Assembly: GCF_042477335.2 (NCBI RefSeq)
Contig: NC_091246.1
Coordinates: 176,325,001-176,389,000 of the forward strand
Length of the DNA stretch: 64,000 nucleotides
Direction: 5' to 3'
Source: Ovis canadensis
Lineage: Eukaryota; Chordata; Mammalia; Artiodactyla; Bovidae
Below, one piece after another: positions 1 through 10,300 of this stretch (the first letter of the stretch is position 1; each line of letters starts with the position of its first letter). The position numbers were made by a program, and so were the translations under genes. The notes below the pieces were generated by a model. The model was not told where the DNA came from, did not search any database, and worked only from the letters and a program-made list of their open reading frames with translations.

Positions 1-1571
1 TGTGATCACTCACCTAGAGCCAGACATCCTGGAATATGAAGTCAAGTGGGCCTTAGGAAGCATCATTACAAACAAAGCTAGTGGAGGTGGAGTTCCAGTT
101 GAGCTATTTCAAATCCTGAAAGATGATGCTATGAAAGTGCTGCACTCAATATGCTAAAAAATTTGGAAAACTCAGCAGTGGCCACAAGACTGGAAAAGGT
201 CAGTTTTCATTCCAGTCCCAAAGAAAGGCAATGCCAAAAAATGCTCAAACTACCACACAATTGCACTCATCTCAAACGCTAGTAAAGTAATGCTCATAAT
301 TCTCCAAGCCAGGCTTTAGCAATATGTGAACTGTGAACTTCCAGATGTACAGTATATATTCTGCCTGAGGACAGTCTCTGGGTTAAACCTTCTGGCTGAA
401 GTGAAAAAAAAAAAAAAAAAAAAAAAGAAAAGGCAGAAGAAGCAGAGATCAAATTGCCAACATCTGCTGGATCATGGAAAAAGCAAGAGAGTTCCAGAAA
501 AACATCTATTTCTGCTTTCTTGACTATGCCAAAGTCTTTGTATGGATCACACTAAAGTGTGGAAAATTCTGAAAGAAATGGGAATACCAGACCACCTGAC
601 CTGCCTCTTGAGAAACCTGTATGCAGGTCAGGAAGCAACAGTTAGAACTGGACATGGAACAACAGACTGGTTCCAGATTGGGAAAGGAGTACATCAAGGC
701 TGTATATTGTCACCCTGCTTGTTTAACTTATATGCAGAGTACATCATGGGGAATGCTGCCCTGCATGAGCACAAACTAGAATCAAGATTGCTGGGAGAAA
801 TAGCAATAACCTCAGATATGTAGATGATACAATCCTTACGGCAGAAATTGAAGAAGAACTAAAGAGACTCTTAATGAAAGTGAAAAAGGAGAGTGAAAAA
901 GTTGGCTTAAAGCTCAACATTCAGAAAATGAAGATCATGGGACCCAGTCCCGTCACTTCATGGCAAATAGATGGGGAAACAGTGGCAGACTTTATTTTCT
1001 TGGGGTCCAGAATCACTGCAGATGGTATTGCAGCCATGAAATTAAAAGACACTTATGACCAACCTAGACAGCATATTAAAAAGCAGAAACATTACTTTGT
1101 CAACAAAGGTCCATAGCTAGTCAAGGCTATGGTTTTTCCAATAGTCATGTATGAATGTAAGAGTTGGACTATAAAGAAAGCTGAGTTTCAAAGAATTGAT
1201 GCTTTTGAACTGTGCAGTTGGAGAAGACTCTTGAGAGTCCCTTGACTGCAAGGAGATCCAACGAGTGCATCCTAAAGATCAGTCCTGGGTGTTCACTGGA
1301 AGGACTAATTTTGAAGCTGAAACTCCAGTACTTTGGCCACCTCATGCAAAGAGCTGACTCATTTGAAAAGACCCTGCTGCTGGGAAAGATTGAGGGCAGG
1401 AGGAGAAGGGGACGACAGAGGATGAAGTGGTTGCATGGCATCACTGATTCCATGGACATGATTTTGGGTAAACTCTGGGAGTTGGTGATGGACAGGGAGG
1501 CCTGGCTTGCTGCAGTTCATTTGGCCACAGAGTCGGAAAGGATTGAGTGAATGAATTTAACTGAACTGAAA
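1..1571 (+). mobile_element. BovB LINE (RTE clade), 3' half, runs in from the left edge
   Basis: This is a BovB non-LTR retrotransposon, which copies itself through an RNA intermediate. It enters before base 1 and covers the reverse transcriptase (RT) and the C-terminal region. The frame at 542-823 holds RT text including GKGVHQGCILSPCLFNLYAE (motif B). The catalytic box reads RYVDDT just after it, near 815-835, beyond a frame break. The C-terminal frame near 1212-1550 ends in the family's usual 3' text and a short GAACT-like tail. Frameshifts, stops and an A-rich insertion at 349-426 make it inactive. Confidence 0.93.
349..426 (+). other. Short insertion ending in a 23-A run inside the BovB RT region
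   Basis: Other BovB copies here (for example 21790-21812 and 61420-61440) go directly from 'gatgttcaag' to 'agaaaaggcag'. In this copy about 55 unrelated bases followed by an A run (404-426) lie between these points, and roughly 14 BovB bases are missing. This looks like a small retroposed RNA fragment or a repair patch. I could not find its source and see no target duplication. Confidence 0.5.
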
Positions 1572-1575
1572 TCTT

Positions 1576-2808
1576 GTACAGTGGAGGCTGTTCGATGTTC
1601 AAAGCTCTCAGATATTAAGATTTGAATGATTCACTAGGAAAAAGACCCCAATAAACTGAGATACTAGCTGAAGAGAGGGAACAGATACATGGAAAAGAAT
1701 GTGGTGGATCAGGTCATAAATAAATAGAGCCTCAAGATCAATTGCAGAATAGCAATTTTAGCTCATACCCACTTTCATTTTATTTTCAATTGATTTTTCT
1801 CCCTTAAATGTTCCACAATTTTCTGTTGGGTACATTGATGGTGATTATCCCCTACAATTGAGTCAGCTCATAGGTTACAATATATTGAAACAGCATCATA
1901 AAACTTAAAGAGAAATGTACATCCAGTCCAGAGATTCTGAGCATTGTGTTGTACAAATGAACTGATTTAGGGTTTTGTCACTTTGGAGATGGAAGGAATG
2001 TACTCTCAGTTGTGTGTAAAGACAGTCTTATTATATGTTAGTGGATTTTTTTCCCCTGGTTTGGGGAGTAGAAAGAATTAATTGTGAAGTATATTTGTCA
2101 TTCAGTGTCTTTTTAACTTCAGTGTCTACGTTAATTTGAGATTAATCTATCATCATGTGCATCTGTCAAAACTAATGAAGGGAAATCTTACCTTTCCATC
2201 AATCCTGGGCATACAAATCTGATTTTACCAAAGCGATGAGTTTTGAACTCATTTTACCAATAAGTTTTGAAACTTAACTGAGTGACAAATTTGCTTAAGA
2301 AATTTAAAGTTTCTTTTCATTAGCCTGGCCCGAATGGCTGTATCCAGAGATGACACCGAAGACCAGGTACCATCCAAACTCTTCCTGCTGCTTGCACTAG
2401 CTGTGGTTTCTATGTTCCATTTATTGTGGTTTTCTGCCTAATTTCAAAGATTCAGTATTTACTTTTTCCAAACATTTTGTGTGATATCTGCTACCTTTCA
2501 ACAAATCATTTTCCTGTTTATGTTATCCAAAATGACTCTCTGCTTCTTGCAATAAAGAGCCTTGTACAACTTCTAACGTGTTTGTAATCCTTGTGTATGT
2601 ATGTGTATTTATCTTCTGGGATGCATCCTCTGAAAATTCTGCCAATTATTATGTCACAGTAAAGTGTTTCAAGCTTTGTAATTTTAAAGTACAAAATACA
2701 AAATAAACTAAAATATTTTTAGTTTAAAACATGCATCATTTATACAACAGTGTTTATTGTGTACCTGTTACACAACTGGCACTTAGAAAAACACACACAC
2801 ATAAATAA
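1576..2808. other. Unassigned AT-rich sequence
   Basis: No repeat family, RNA gene or convincing open frame is recognised. An AATAAA hexamer occurs near 2551 in 'cttgcaataaagagcc', but nothing upstream looks like a transcript end. Short CA-rich and A-rich runs lie near 2790-2805. Confidence 0.4.
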
Positions 2809-2865
2809 ACCTGGGTCTCCTGCATTGCAGGCAGATTCTTTACCATCTGAGCCACCAGGGAACCC
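2809..2865 (-). mobile_element. Bov-tA SINE fragment
   Basis: About 57 bases match the tRNA-derived head of Bov-tA on the minus strand, including the 'ctggtggctcagatggtaaa' text. The tail part is missing. Confidence 0.75.
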
Positions 2866-3319
2866 AAATATAGTATAAGGCAGATAAATACATGCCACAG
2901 ATGACAGAGAACAAAGTAATGGGATACAAGGGATGTTGAAATATGGGTAAAATTTCTTTCATCAGAGCTCATCAAGGGTAAGGTTTGGAGATGGTCCCTG
3001 AAGCCTGAAAGGGATTTTGGTGAACAGAATAGTGGAGAAAGTAATAACAGAAATAGGAACATATAAAACAAAACACTGCAAATTATTACCCATTGTGGAG
3101 ACAATATGAAATTCAGTAGAATTCTATTTTTTCATCTTTTTCCTTATAATAAATGATTATGAATATTTTGAAGATAGTGGGAGTTTCAATAATTATTTTT
3201 AATAAATAACAATAGTGACTTTTATACATTTACTATGCTATTTATATTATGCAAAATGCCTTATACTTAAAAAAAAGTATTCTTGTACTTTCATTATAGA
3301 AGCATTAGAATAATTAATT
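2866..3319. other. Unassigned sequence
   Basis: AT-rich sequence with no recognisable element. The open frame reading leftward from about 3104 crosses the SINE fragment and has no family resemblance. Confidence 0.35.
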
Positions 3320-3460
3320 ACACTTTACAAATGGGAAACTAAGGGTGGAAACATGAAGTTACTTGCCCAGAGTGGCACATTGATATTAATAGTTGGCAAA
3401 GCTGGGCTTGATCCCTTTCAGTCCAATCTATGCATCCTTACCACTATCTTAGGCTGCTTC
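3320..3460 (+). mobile_element. MIR SINE remnant
   Basis: Degenerate match to the MIR core and 3' part: 'acaaatgggaaactaagg', then 'acttgcccagagtggcac', then 'ggcaaagctgggcttgatcc'. The order and spacing are those of MIR, an ancient mammal-wide tRNA-derived SINE. Confidence 0.6.
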
Positions 3461-3621
3461 CTTTTCATCTTCCTTTGGGTCTATATTCACTCAATTCCCT
3501 TTTTAAGAAGGCAAGATCCTTACCACAGCTCCTAAATAACCTTTATAATCATGTTACCTGTATGCTTTAATCATTGCTTAAATAGAAATATTTCTAAATC
3601 ACAAGAGGCTCTCACTAAAGT

Positions 3622-3827
3622 GGGCTTCCCTGGTGACTCAGTAGTGAGGAATCTGCTTGCAATGCAGGAGATCCAGGTTAAATCTCTGGGTCTGGAAGAT
3701 CCCCTAGAGTAGGAAATGGCAACCCACTCCAGTATTCTTGCCTGGAGAATCCCAAGAACAGAGGAGCCTGGCAGGCTATGGTCCATAGGGTCACAAAGAA
3801 TCTTGTACAATTGAGTGAGCATGCGCA
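3622..3827 (+). mobile_element. Bov-tA SINE
   Basis: Full-length Bov-tA: tRNA-like head from 'gggcttccctggtgactcag', then the BovA tail ending near 'gagcatgcgca'. The flanks 3611-3621 (ctcactaaagt) and 3828-3838 (ctcatcaaagt) look like an 11-bp target duplication with two differences. Confidence 0.9.
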
Positions 3828-3838
3828 CTCATCAAAGT

Positions 3839-4616
3839 AAGACTGTTCCCTAAATTAAATATTTGCAGTTCTTATAGCACTTCACAAGATAAAAAGAGTG
3901 TTTCAGCTTTTCTCTTTAAAAAACAACATCTCAATATACAGATAAATTTTCTTTAAGTCTCCCTTAATGTAATTTTTAAAGAATATTCTCAATGCTCTTC
4001 AAGCATTTGTGACTGTTGAAAAATGACTCCCTGCTTTCTCCCTCACCATGTCCTGTTTTAAGATTTTGAATTGTTTTTATAATCCACTAGTACTTAAAAT
4101 TCTCTTCCCTCATTGGCGGCAGATAGTGGACTAAAATTCTTCCGGTAAAAACTTGTTTTTACTTGTCTCACTCACCAGTGTTAAGGGCACTAAAACTTCT
4201 AGTCCTGCTGCAGAGAAGGCTGGGGGAGAAGGGGTGTTTCAGTGACTAGCCCTGGGCAGATGACACAACTTTCAATGGAGAGGCCAGGCCCTGGGCCTTA
4301 TGAAGGAAGCCACATGCAGACACACAAACTTACATGGAGTCTTCTGAAAACTGGTTTGCTAAGCAAAGAACTGTTTCAAATGACGTGGCTGCTAAGAACA
4401 CTTAGGACAGGAGTCCAGCTGACCTAAAGTGAGACACAAGGTGTATAGCCCACACAGACATGGAAAATCACAATCTCAAAACATAAATCTGACCACATCT
4501 CTTAATTATTTAAATTTAGACATCATCAATATTTAATAAATCAGAAAAGTATGTGTGCTTCAATATGATGAGACCCTACCTAGGCTAACAAAGCATCAGG
4601 ACTTCACAGCCTTGAC
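3839..4616. other. Unassigned sequence
   Basis: No repeat or gene recognised by eye. The 61-codon frame at 4242-4427 has no motif and no start context that would support it. Confidence 0.35.
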
Positions 4617-4634
4617 AGAAAGCATTGCTCTGAC

Positions 4635-4793
4635 ATTGGGACTTCCCTGGTGGTTCAATGGCTAAGACTCTGCACTCCCAATGCAGGCCCCTTAAGTTCA
4701 ATCCTTGGTTAGGGAACTAGATTCTGCATGCCTCAACTAAGACCCAGCACAGCCAAATAAAGACAAAATTTTTTTTTTTTTTTTTTTTTTAGT
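4635..4793 (+). mobile_element. CHR-2-type SINE with a poly(T) tail
   Basis: Starts 'gggacttccctggtggttca' and runs through the B-box-like 'gttcaatccttgg' to 'ccaaataaagaca', as in the tRNA-derived CHR SINEs shared by cetaceans, hippos and ruminants. It is flanked by 4617-4634 and 4794-4811, an 18-bp target duplication with 16 matches. A run of about 20 T lies inside the duplicated flanks, whereas an A-rich tail would be expected. Confidence 0.82.
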
Positions 4794-4870
4794 AGAAAGT
4801 GTTGCTCTGACTTTGAAGTCTGGGACTTGGAAAATAGTTCCAAGGACTTTGGCAACCTCACCTCTTTTGA

Positions 4871-5600
4871 GGGCTTCCCAGGTGGCGCTAGTGGTAAAGA
4901 ACTCACATGCCAACGCAGGAGACTTGAGAGAATCGGGTTCAATCCTTGGGTTGGAAAGATGCCATGGAGAAAAGCATGGTAACCCGTTCCAGTATTCTTC
5001 CCTGGAGAATCCCATGGACATGTTGTAGGGTGGAAGTCGATTCTGACTCCATGTTGTAAACTGTTGACTTGCTTTTATTATTATAATCATACTCAATGGC
5101 TTGCCTGGAGGACCCTGCCTCTCTGCTTGACTGTAAATTCAAGTGCTTTTGTTCAGCTCACAGAGAGATACTTTTTCCCTGCTCGCCTATGAATAGAAGA
5201 GTTTAACACACTCCTTCTGAAGGCTGGGCATTCCCTTGAAGATGTTTTGCAAGACTGAAGACCCTTTCACTTTACTTCCCCAGTGCTCTCCCTCTCTAGT
5301 CTGCCTTTTGACTTTAGTTCCTCATTACCTCTTTCTCTCTGATCTATTAAAGAACTTGGCATCCAGACCCTAACAAGATGGTTATTTTGAGGCACTAACC
5401 TGCCGTCTTCTTGGTTTGCCTGCTCCCCGACTAAAGGCTCTTCCTTGCCTCAACACCTCCTTTTGGATTCATTGGCCTACCGTGCAGTGAGCAGAGTGAG
5501 TTTGGACTCAGTAACAGAGGAGCCTGGAGGCCTACACATCTATAGGGCTGCAAAGAGTCAGGCATGGCTGCAGCAACTTAGCACACCCGCATGCACACCT
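4871..5600 (+). mobile_element. Bov-tA SINE split by a solo LTR
   Basis: Left part 4871-5020 runs from 'gggcttcccaggtgg' to 'cccatggaca'. The right part 5517-5600 resumes with 'gaggagcctggagg' and ends in the usual GCAC-rich tail. Joined at the break, the two parts make one normal Bov-tA, so the LTR between them is younger than the SINE. Confidence 0.88.
5021..5516. mobile_element. Solo LTR of an endogenous retrovirus inserted in a SINE
   Basis: An insertion of about 496 bp begins TGTTGTAGGG and ends ...GACTCAGTAACA, the TG...CA form of retroviral LTRs. It interrupts an otherwise continuous Bov-tA. An ATTAAA poly(A)-like hexamer lies at 5346-5351, which would suit plus orientation. The 3' edge is uncertain by about 6 bases (5510 or 5516), and no exact target duplication can be fixed. 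No internal retroviral sequence remains, so LTR-LTR recombination is the likely origin. The family is not identified. Confidence 0.7.
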
Positions 5601-6860
5601 CTTCAGAATGCTCAAAGCAGGTTCTTCCTAAAGGGAAATGCACCAGGTATGTGGAAACAGAATGTTTTAAAAGTGAAGTGAGAACAGGAGACAACAGAGA
5701 TTTCTGCTTTTGATTTTTATTTCTAATTTTTATTCCTATTTTTGACCTTTGTCCTTTACTTTTACCAAATCCTTTTAACAAATCCTAGTAAGAACAGCAG
5801 CTTGGAAGCTAAAATTGAAATTGCACTGATAAAGTCACTGGGAACTTGGAGCTTGATGGAGATATTGGTGTGTGGTGACATTAGCTTTGGGCTTATGTCT
5901 GTGCTCCCTTTCATGCATTTGTGGAAAGACACACTTTTCTGAGACCCTTCCTTGAAAAATTCTCTCCTGCCCCTCCAACTCTCTTGCTGCATACGTAAGT
6001 ACAGACATAAAACTCCACTAAGATCTGTTCTGGGCCATGGCAATTACTTTTGAAATATTTTGCCAAGCCTAAGTATTGGCAGAGGTTTACTTTAGTACTG
6101 GAACTGGCACTGACTAGCTGTTTTCAAGTATAGGTCTGATTATTTTCAGCCATTAAAAGAAGAAGAGAGAGAGAGAGAAAAAAAAAAAGAGTTATTTAGA
6201 CAAGGGCAGATTCTCTTTCAAATCCTGCCTGCTGTGCAAGCATGACAAAAGATTGAACGGATGGGAATGCACTGAAGCAACCCAAATTTATCCTTTGACC
6301 TCTGAGCTCAACTGACTGTCATGCACAAATTTGATTTTTGCTAGAAAGATCCATTTTTCCATCCCTCAAAGGAGAAAAGTAATGAGACTGAATGAGTTGA
6401 GGAATTATTTCTTGAGCAATTTCTCACAGGTGATGTATAGCAAATCTGGAAGTTTTCCTTCAATACATACTTTTGTTGGGCAATTTAGGGAGTGAGGACA
6501 AATCAGAGAACTTTTCTGCTTAAAAAATAAAAATTACGTTATTGAAACCAGCCATATGCGTCATGTAGCACAGTGAGAAACATCGTAAATTCTGCATTTA
6601 AAGACATAAGCTAAAATCTTAGAACACAGTCTCTACCTCTTACAAGGTGTGTCATCTTTTTCGTGGTTTCTGTGTCCTCTTTTTATGTTTATTGGATATA
6701 AGCAAGTATCAATGATGTTGAGCCTTTCTGTCCAATCTCCCCCCCCCACCCCCCACACACACAAAGTAATTTTCCTGAAAAGGGAAGTGATTCATTTATC
6801 CAGATGGGAATGAACACAAGTACATACTTACTTTAATGGATCAAGTTGAGTTAAGCAAGG
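5601..6860. other. Unassigned sequence with GA and C-rich simple runs
   Basis: No gene or transposon recognised. There is a GA/A tract near 6162-6190 and a C-run followed by CA repeats at 6738-6766. The open frame reading leftward from 6043 has no recognisable motif. Confidence 0.35.
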
Positions 6861-7064
6861 ATAGTGTTAGGTAGTTAGAATAGGAAACAGGAGTCCAAAA
6901 TGGCGGTGGCTAAGACAAGGAAGGGAAAAGTCTATGAAAATAGAACAAAGGAAGGTCAAAGGAAGGTCTGAGGACTGGAGTGGGGACCTAAAGTAGAACA
7001 AAGAGCACTCCTGGCTAGCACAAATTACATAGGGCAGGCCCAGGGTGTGGGGGAGGAGAAAGCA

Positions 7065-7073
7065 TATAAAAAG
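7065..7073 (+). promoter_or_regulatory. TATA box of the 5' LTR
   Basis: TATAAAAAG lies about 145 bases upstream of the LTR's AATAAA signal (7211-7216). The same box occurs at the equivalent place in the 3' LTR (12392-12400), which supports its role in starting the proviral transcript. Confidence 0.7.
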
Positions 7074-7210
7074 AGGAGCCAAAGGGCCGGGGGCCTCTCT
7101 CTCTCCCCTCTTCTGTATACGAGCGCTGGTGCTCTCTCTTTCTCTTCTCTTTGCATCTTTGGGTCAGCATGGCCTCATGCCTGGAGGATGTATTTTCCTG
7201 CTATTTTTGA

Positions 7211-7216
7211 AATAAA
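7211..7216 (+). promoter_or_regulatory. Poly(A) signal of the LTR
   Basis: AATAAA followed by 'actgagctgtaacat'. The matching hexamer in the 3' LTR is at 12539-12544, where it would end the proviral RNA. Confidence 0.65.
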
Positions 7217-7368
7217 ACTGAGCTGTAACATGAAGCTGTAACATAGATCTGGCTAAGAGCTATAACACGGTCTGTCCAAAAGCTGTGATGCTCCAAGGGC
7301 TTTAATGTCCATCACTTCAAATTTTGAGACAAGACAGAACCAAGGAGATTACACTAGCCTGACATGTA

Positions 7369-7386
7369 TGGTACCGTGACTTGAGT
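7369..7386 (+). promoter_or_regulatory. Primer binding site, tRNA-His-like
   Basis: TGGTACCGTGACTTGAGT lies four bases after the LTR's terminal CA. The complement of the 3' end of mammalian tRNA-His is TGGTGCCGTGACTCGGAT, giving 14 of 18 matches. Two of the differences fall where CpG decay would put them. First-strand DNA synthesis would start here. Confidence 0.72.
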
Positions 7387-8793
7387 TTAACCTGGCTGAA
7401 ACAATCTCCACGCAGTCCCCACAAGGAAGGGGGCCAAACACAGCAGGAGCCCAACCCAGCAAGCCTCCCTCAGTAGAAGTGGAACGTGAAGAAACCCAGC
7501 ACAAAGGAAATGACAAGAGGCCCATCGTGCTGAAAACCAGGACAGTGAAAAACGAACTCAGCAGAAAGCTCACGCAGCTGTCTCAGATTCCAGAAGACCT
7601 CCGGTTAAGGTAGGAGGGTCCTCTCTCCTATGGCTGGAGGTACATATGCCTAACAAAATTTTAATTCCTTTACAATCTCTCGTTTCTTGTTTCCTTCACC
7701 CACCCTCCCCGCCCACCCCCCCACCCCCCCAATCCAACACATACCACGAACAGGCAAGTGGCATTTGTCGAGGGATTTTGGAGAGGCTATTTCTCAGTAT
7801 GTCCCAAAGCCACTATCTGCTGAGCCCCAGTAGCTGTTACCCAAGTGGGTGGGGGTTCTTCTGTCCTTAATCTTTGTGCCAAGGATCAAGCCAATGAAAA
7901 CTGTGAGCACAGGTCAGGTATTTAGCAGATTTTCTGGCTTCAGGACCTACTGAAGCTCAAGCTCTGATGTCTCATTGCCCTAGGGGAGGAAATCAGTGAC
8001 TTACAATCCCTTAGAGCAGTAAAAGGACAAGGCTTATGACTGTTTCACTGTTTCCCAGTCTCAGGGCACAGGCTTGGATTGCCTTACATCAGGTTATCTA
8101 TTCCCATCTGTGGTGAATACACTGGCAATGAGTTAAAATTAAAACCTCTTAATCCTACTCAGCACTGGTCACACTGGAGATCTTGGGGACACCCAACTCC
8201 AGTCCAGGGGGTCCCAGGAGGTCAACCTGCCTTGACCTGCTTAGGGATCTGGTCCTCGAAATGTTGTCTCACCTCAACCTACTCTGGGATCCTCTAGTCC
8301 AGGGGTCCTAGGAGGCCATCACGCCTCGACCTGCCCAGGGATTCGATCTCTAGGAGGTTGTCATGTCTCAGCCTGACTGGGAATCTGCACCCTGACCCAG
8401 GGGATGCCTGGCTCTCAAGTTGCAGCAGTACTGGGTAGGATAAGCTTCAGAAAGATTCACCCCTAAGGAAGTCACCCATGGAAACTGAAGGAGACCTATT
8501 AGTTTTTTCTTTTTATTTTTCCTTCCTTTCATGATTGTCTTTCAAATAGGAAATAACCAATCCACTTCCCCGCAGATGCCCATGAGATGCATCCTTGATA
8601 ACTAAGAAGTCACTTAAAATTCTTTTTTGCCACTGCGTGGCCACAGTATCCTCTGGAGGGTATTCTCTCAGTATCCTGGCCTGAGGATGGGAGTTTAAAT
8701 TAAAATACTATCCTGCAGCTATAATTATTCTGCAAAAGACAAGGGAAATGGGCAGAGATCCCCTATGCCCAAATTTTCTTCTGACTAAGAGAT
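7387..8793 (+). other. ERV untranslated leader, with start of gag not placed
   Basis: About 1.4 kb between the primer site and recognisable gag text. It holds a C-rich tract at 7696-7733 and a degenerate tandem repeat at 8150-8410. By position it should contain the packaging signal and the start of gag (matrix), but frameshifts hide any start codon I would trust. Confidence 0.55.
8150..8410 (+). repeat. Degenerate tandem repeat in the ERV leader
   Basis: Three to four diverged units each contain a 'gtccaggggtcc(c/t)aggaggtc' element followed by 'cctgcc(t)tgacctgc(c/t)' and 'agggat(c/t)tg'. Units start near 8195, 8293 and 8345. They are clearly related to each other but too diverged to give an exact period. 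Confidence 0.5.
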
Positions 8794-9953
8794 ATGAAGG
8801 AACTCTGTCTTAAGTATGGGATTGTTGTATGCCCTAAAAGTGAGCCTACTAGGCTAATGGTGTTAGGCACAGGCAACCAAGAGAAAGAACCCCACCCCAC
8901 CCCCCCGATGAAGGCTCACCTCTCACACCCCCGAAGAGACTGGAGCCTCCTACAGCTCCTGAGTTGCCTGGTGTTCCTTCCTTGTATCCAAACGTGCCCC
9001 CATATCTGGGAACACCCCCTCCACAAAAGCCAACTCAAATATGTCCCTTAGTTGAAACTGGAAGAGAATTCAGACCAACCTGGGTCCATAAGCTCTTCTC
9101 CTCTTAGAACTAAGACAGATCAAACAAGACCTGGGAAGCTATACAGATGACCCAGGCAAATATAAATACATTCCAACACATTACCTTGGCCTTTGACCTG
9201 ATGTGGAAGGACATTATGGTCATATTTAGTCAAAGTTATCTTACCCTGAGCATACTAGGGTCTTAAAGGAAGCCAGAAGTTATGGAATAGGGCTTCACAC
9301 GTCAAGTGATAAATACTCAGTAGGGGAAACTGCAGTCCCCTCTTTAGATCCTAATTGGAATTATAATGAACCTGAGCACATCTTTAAAATTAGATCATTT
9401 TCTAATCTGTGTGAAGGCAGGACTGAAAGCAGCCCAGCAAAAAGTAATCAGCTATGCCCGGGTCTCAGCAATAATTCAGGATCCCAGTGAGGACCCCACT
9501 GCTTTTCTGGAAAGGCTAAAAGAGGCCCTACAAAAGTTTACCAATCTGGACTTACACTCTAAAAAGGGACAAGTGATTTTAAAGGACAAATTCCTGTCCC
9601 GGTGTGCATCAGATGTCAGAATAAAGTTACAACAGCTACAACAGAGAACAGGAGAAGGAAGCCAGGCTCAGGAGAGGGAGAGAAGGAAAGAGACAAGGCA
9701 TGCCCAGATGGTGGCTGCCCTCCATGGACCTATGGCAAACCCCAAGTTCTTAAAGGACAAAGCACAAGGCAAATGCCTAATCTGTAGACAGGCGGGGTAT
9801 TGGGCCAAAGAGTGTTCAAACCGTGACAAGTCTCCTAAAATGGCTTGCTATAAATGCTGTCAAATGGTACATTTGGCAGCACTCTGCCCTCGGGACTCAA
9901 GAGGCTCGAGGTCACGTGCCAAGCCTTCCCTCATGAAGGTTCAGCAGGACTGA
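8794..9953 (+). pseudogene. gag: ERV gag (p12-like, capsid, nucleocapsid), broken
   Basis: Gag forms the retroviral core. Proline-rich text with a VPPY late-domain-like motif lies near 8985-9010. Capsid text follows in shifting frames (for example DPNWNY near 9350), then a clear frame at 9366-9953 with the capsid C-terminal region. The nucleocapsid holds two zinc knuckles. The first, CLICRQAGYWAKEC, has Tyr where the metal-binding His should be. The second, CYKCCQMVHLAALC, is complete. The frame ends in TGA at 9951, and protease follows in the same frame. Upstream frameshifts and stops make this a relic. Confidence 0.88.
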
Positions 9954-10300
9954 AGCGGCCCACTCCAGCCAGCCCGCCTGTCACAGACAACCATCACGGG
10001 GCTGGAGCCAAGGGTGCAACTGGATGTGGCAGGTAGGTCTGAGAATTTCTTGGCTGACACAGGGGCTCCCTACTCTGTCTTGATCTCCTACTCCAGAGAC
10101 TTCTCCTCCCAAACCTGTGCCATTTGCAGTGTTACAGGGAAAACAACTGCTAAAAGATTCACCCGAGCACTTCTTTGTTGCTGGGATGGACAAATATTTT
10201 CCCACCAGTTTCTGGTAAGTGTCCTACTCCCTTATTGGGAAGAGATATTCTCACTAAACTGAGGACCACCCTTGTGATGGAAAGTTTTTCAGCCCCTAGA
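9954..10300 (+). pseudogene. pro: ERV protease, frameshifted
   Basis: The retropepsin cuts the viral polyproteins. Directly after the gag stop the same reading frame continues without a start codon and carries the active-site motif FLADTGAPYSVL. The frame is lost near 10190. The expected protease C-terminus, PTPLLGRDILTKL, appears in another frame at about 10226-10264, so one or more indels separate the halves. The arrangement agrees with gag-pro expression by stop-codon read-through, as in gammaretroviruses. Confidence 0.85.

Larger units (their letters stand above)
6865..7364 (+). repeat. 5' LTR of the class I ERV
   Basis: Starts TGTTAGGTAG and ends GCCTGACA. The order is U3 with a purine-rich stretch, TATA box at 7065, CT-rich start of R, and AATAAA at 7211. 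The copy at 12182-12709 has the same termini and signals. It contains 'ccaaaatggcggtggc', a YY1-like ATGGCGG core, which is ATGGCAG in the other LTR. Confidence 0.93.

Noticed and set aside
3622..3700. tRNA-like sequence at SINE heads
   Set aside because: The A- and B-box-like text belongs to Bov-tA and CHR SINEs. No cloverleaf with an anticodon arm can be drawn, so no tRNA gene is called.
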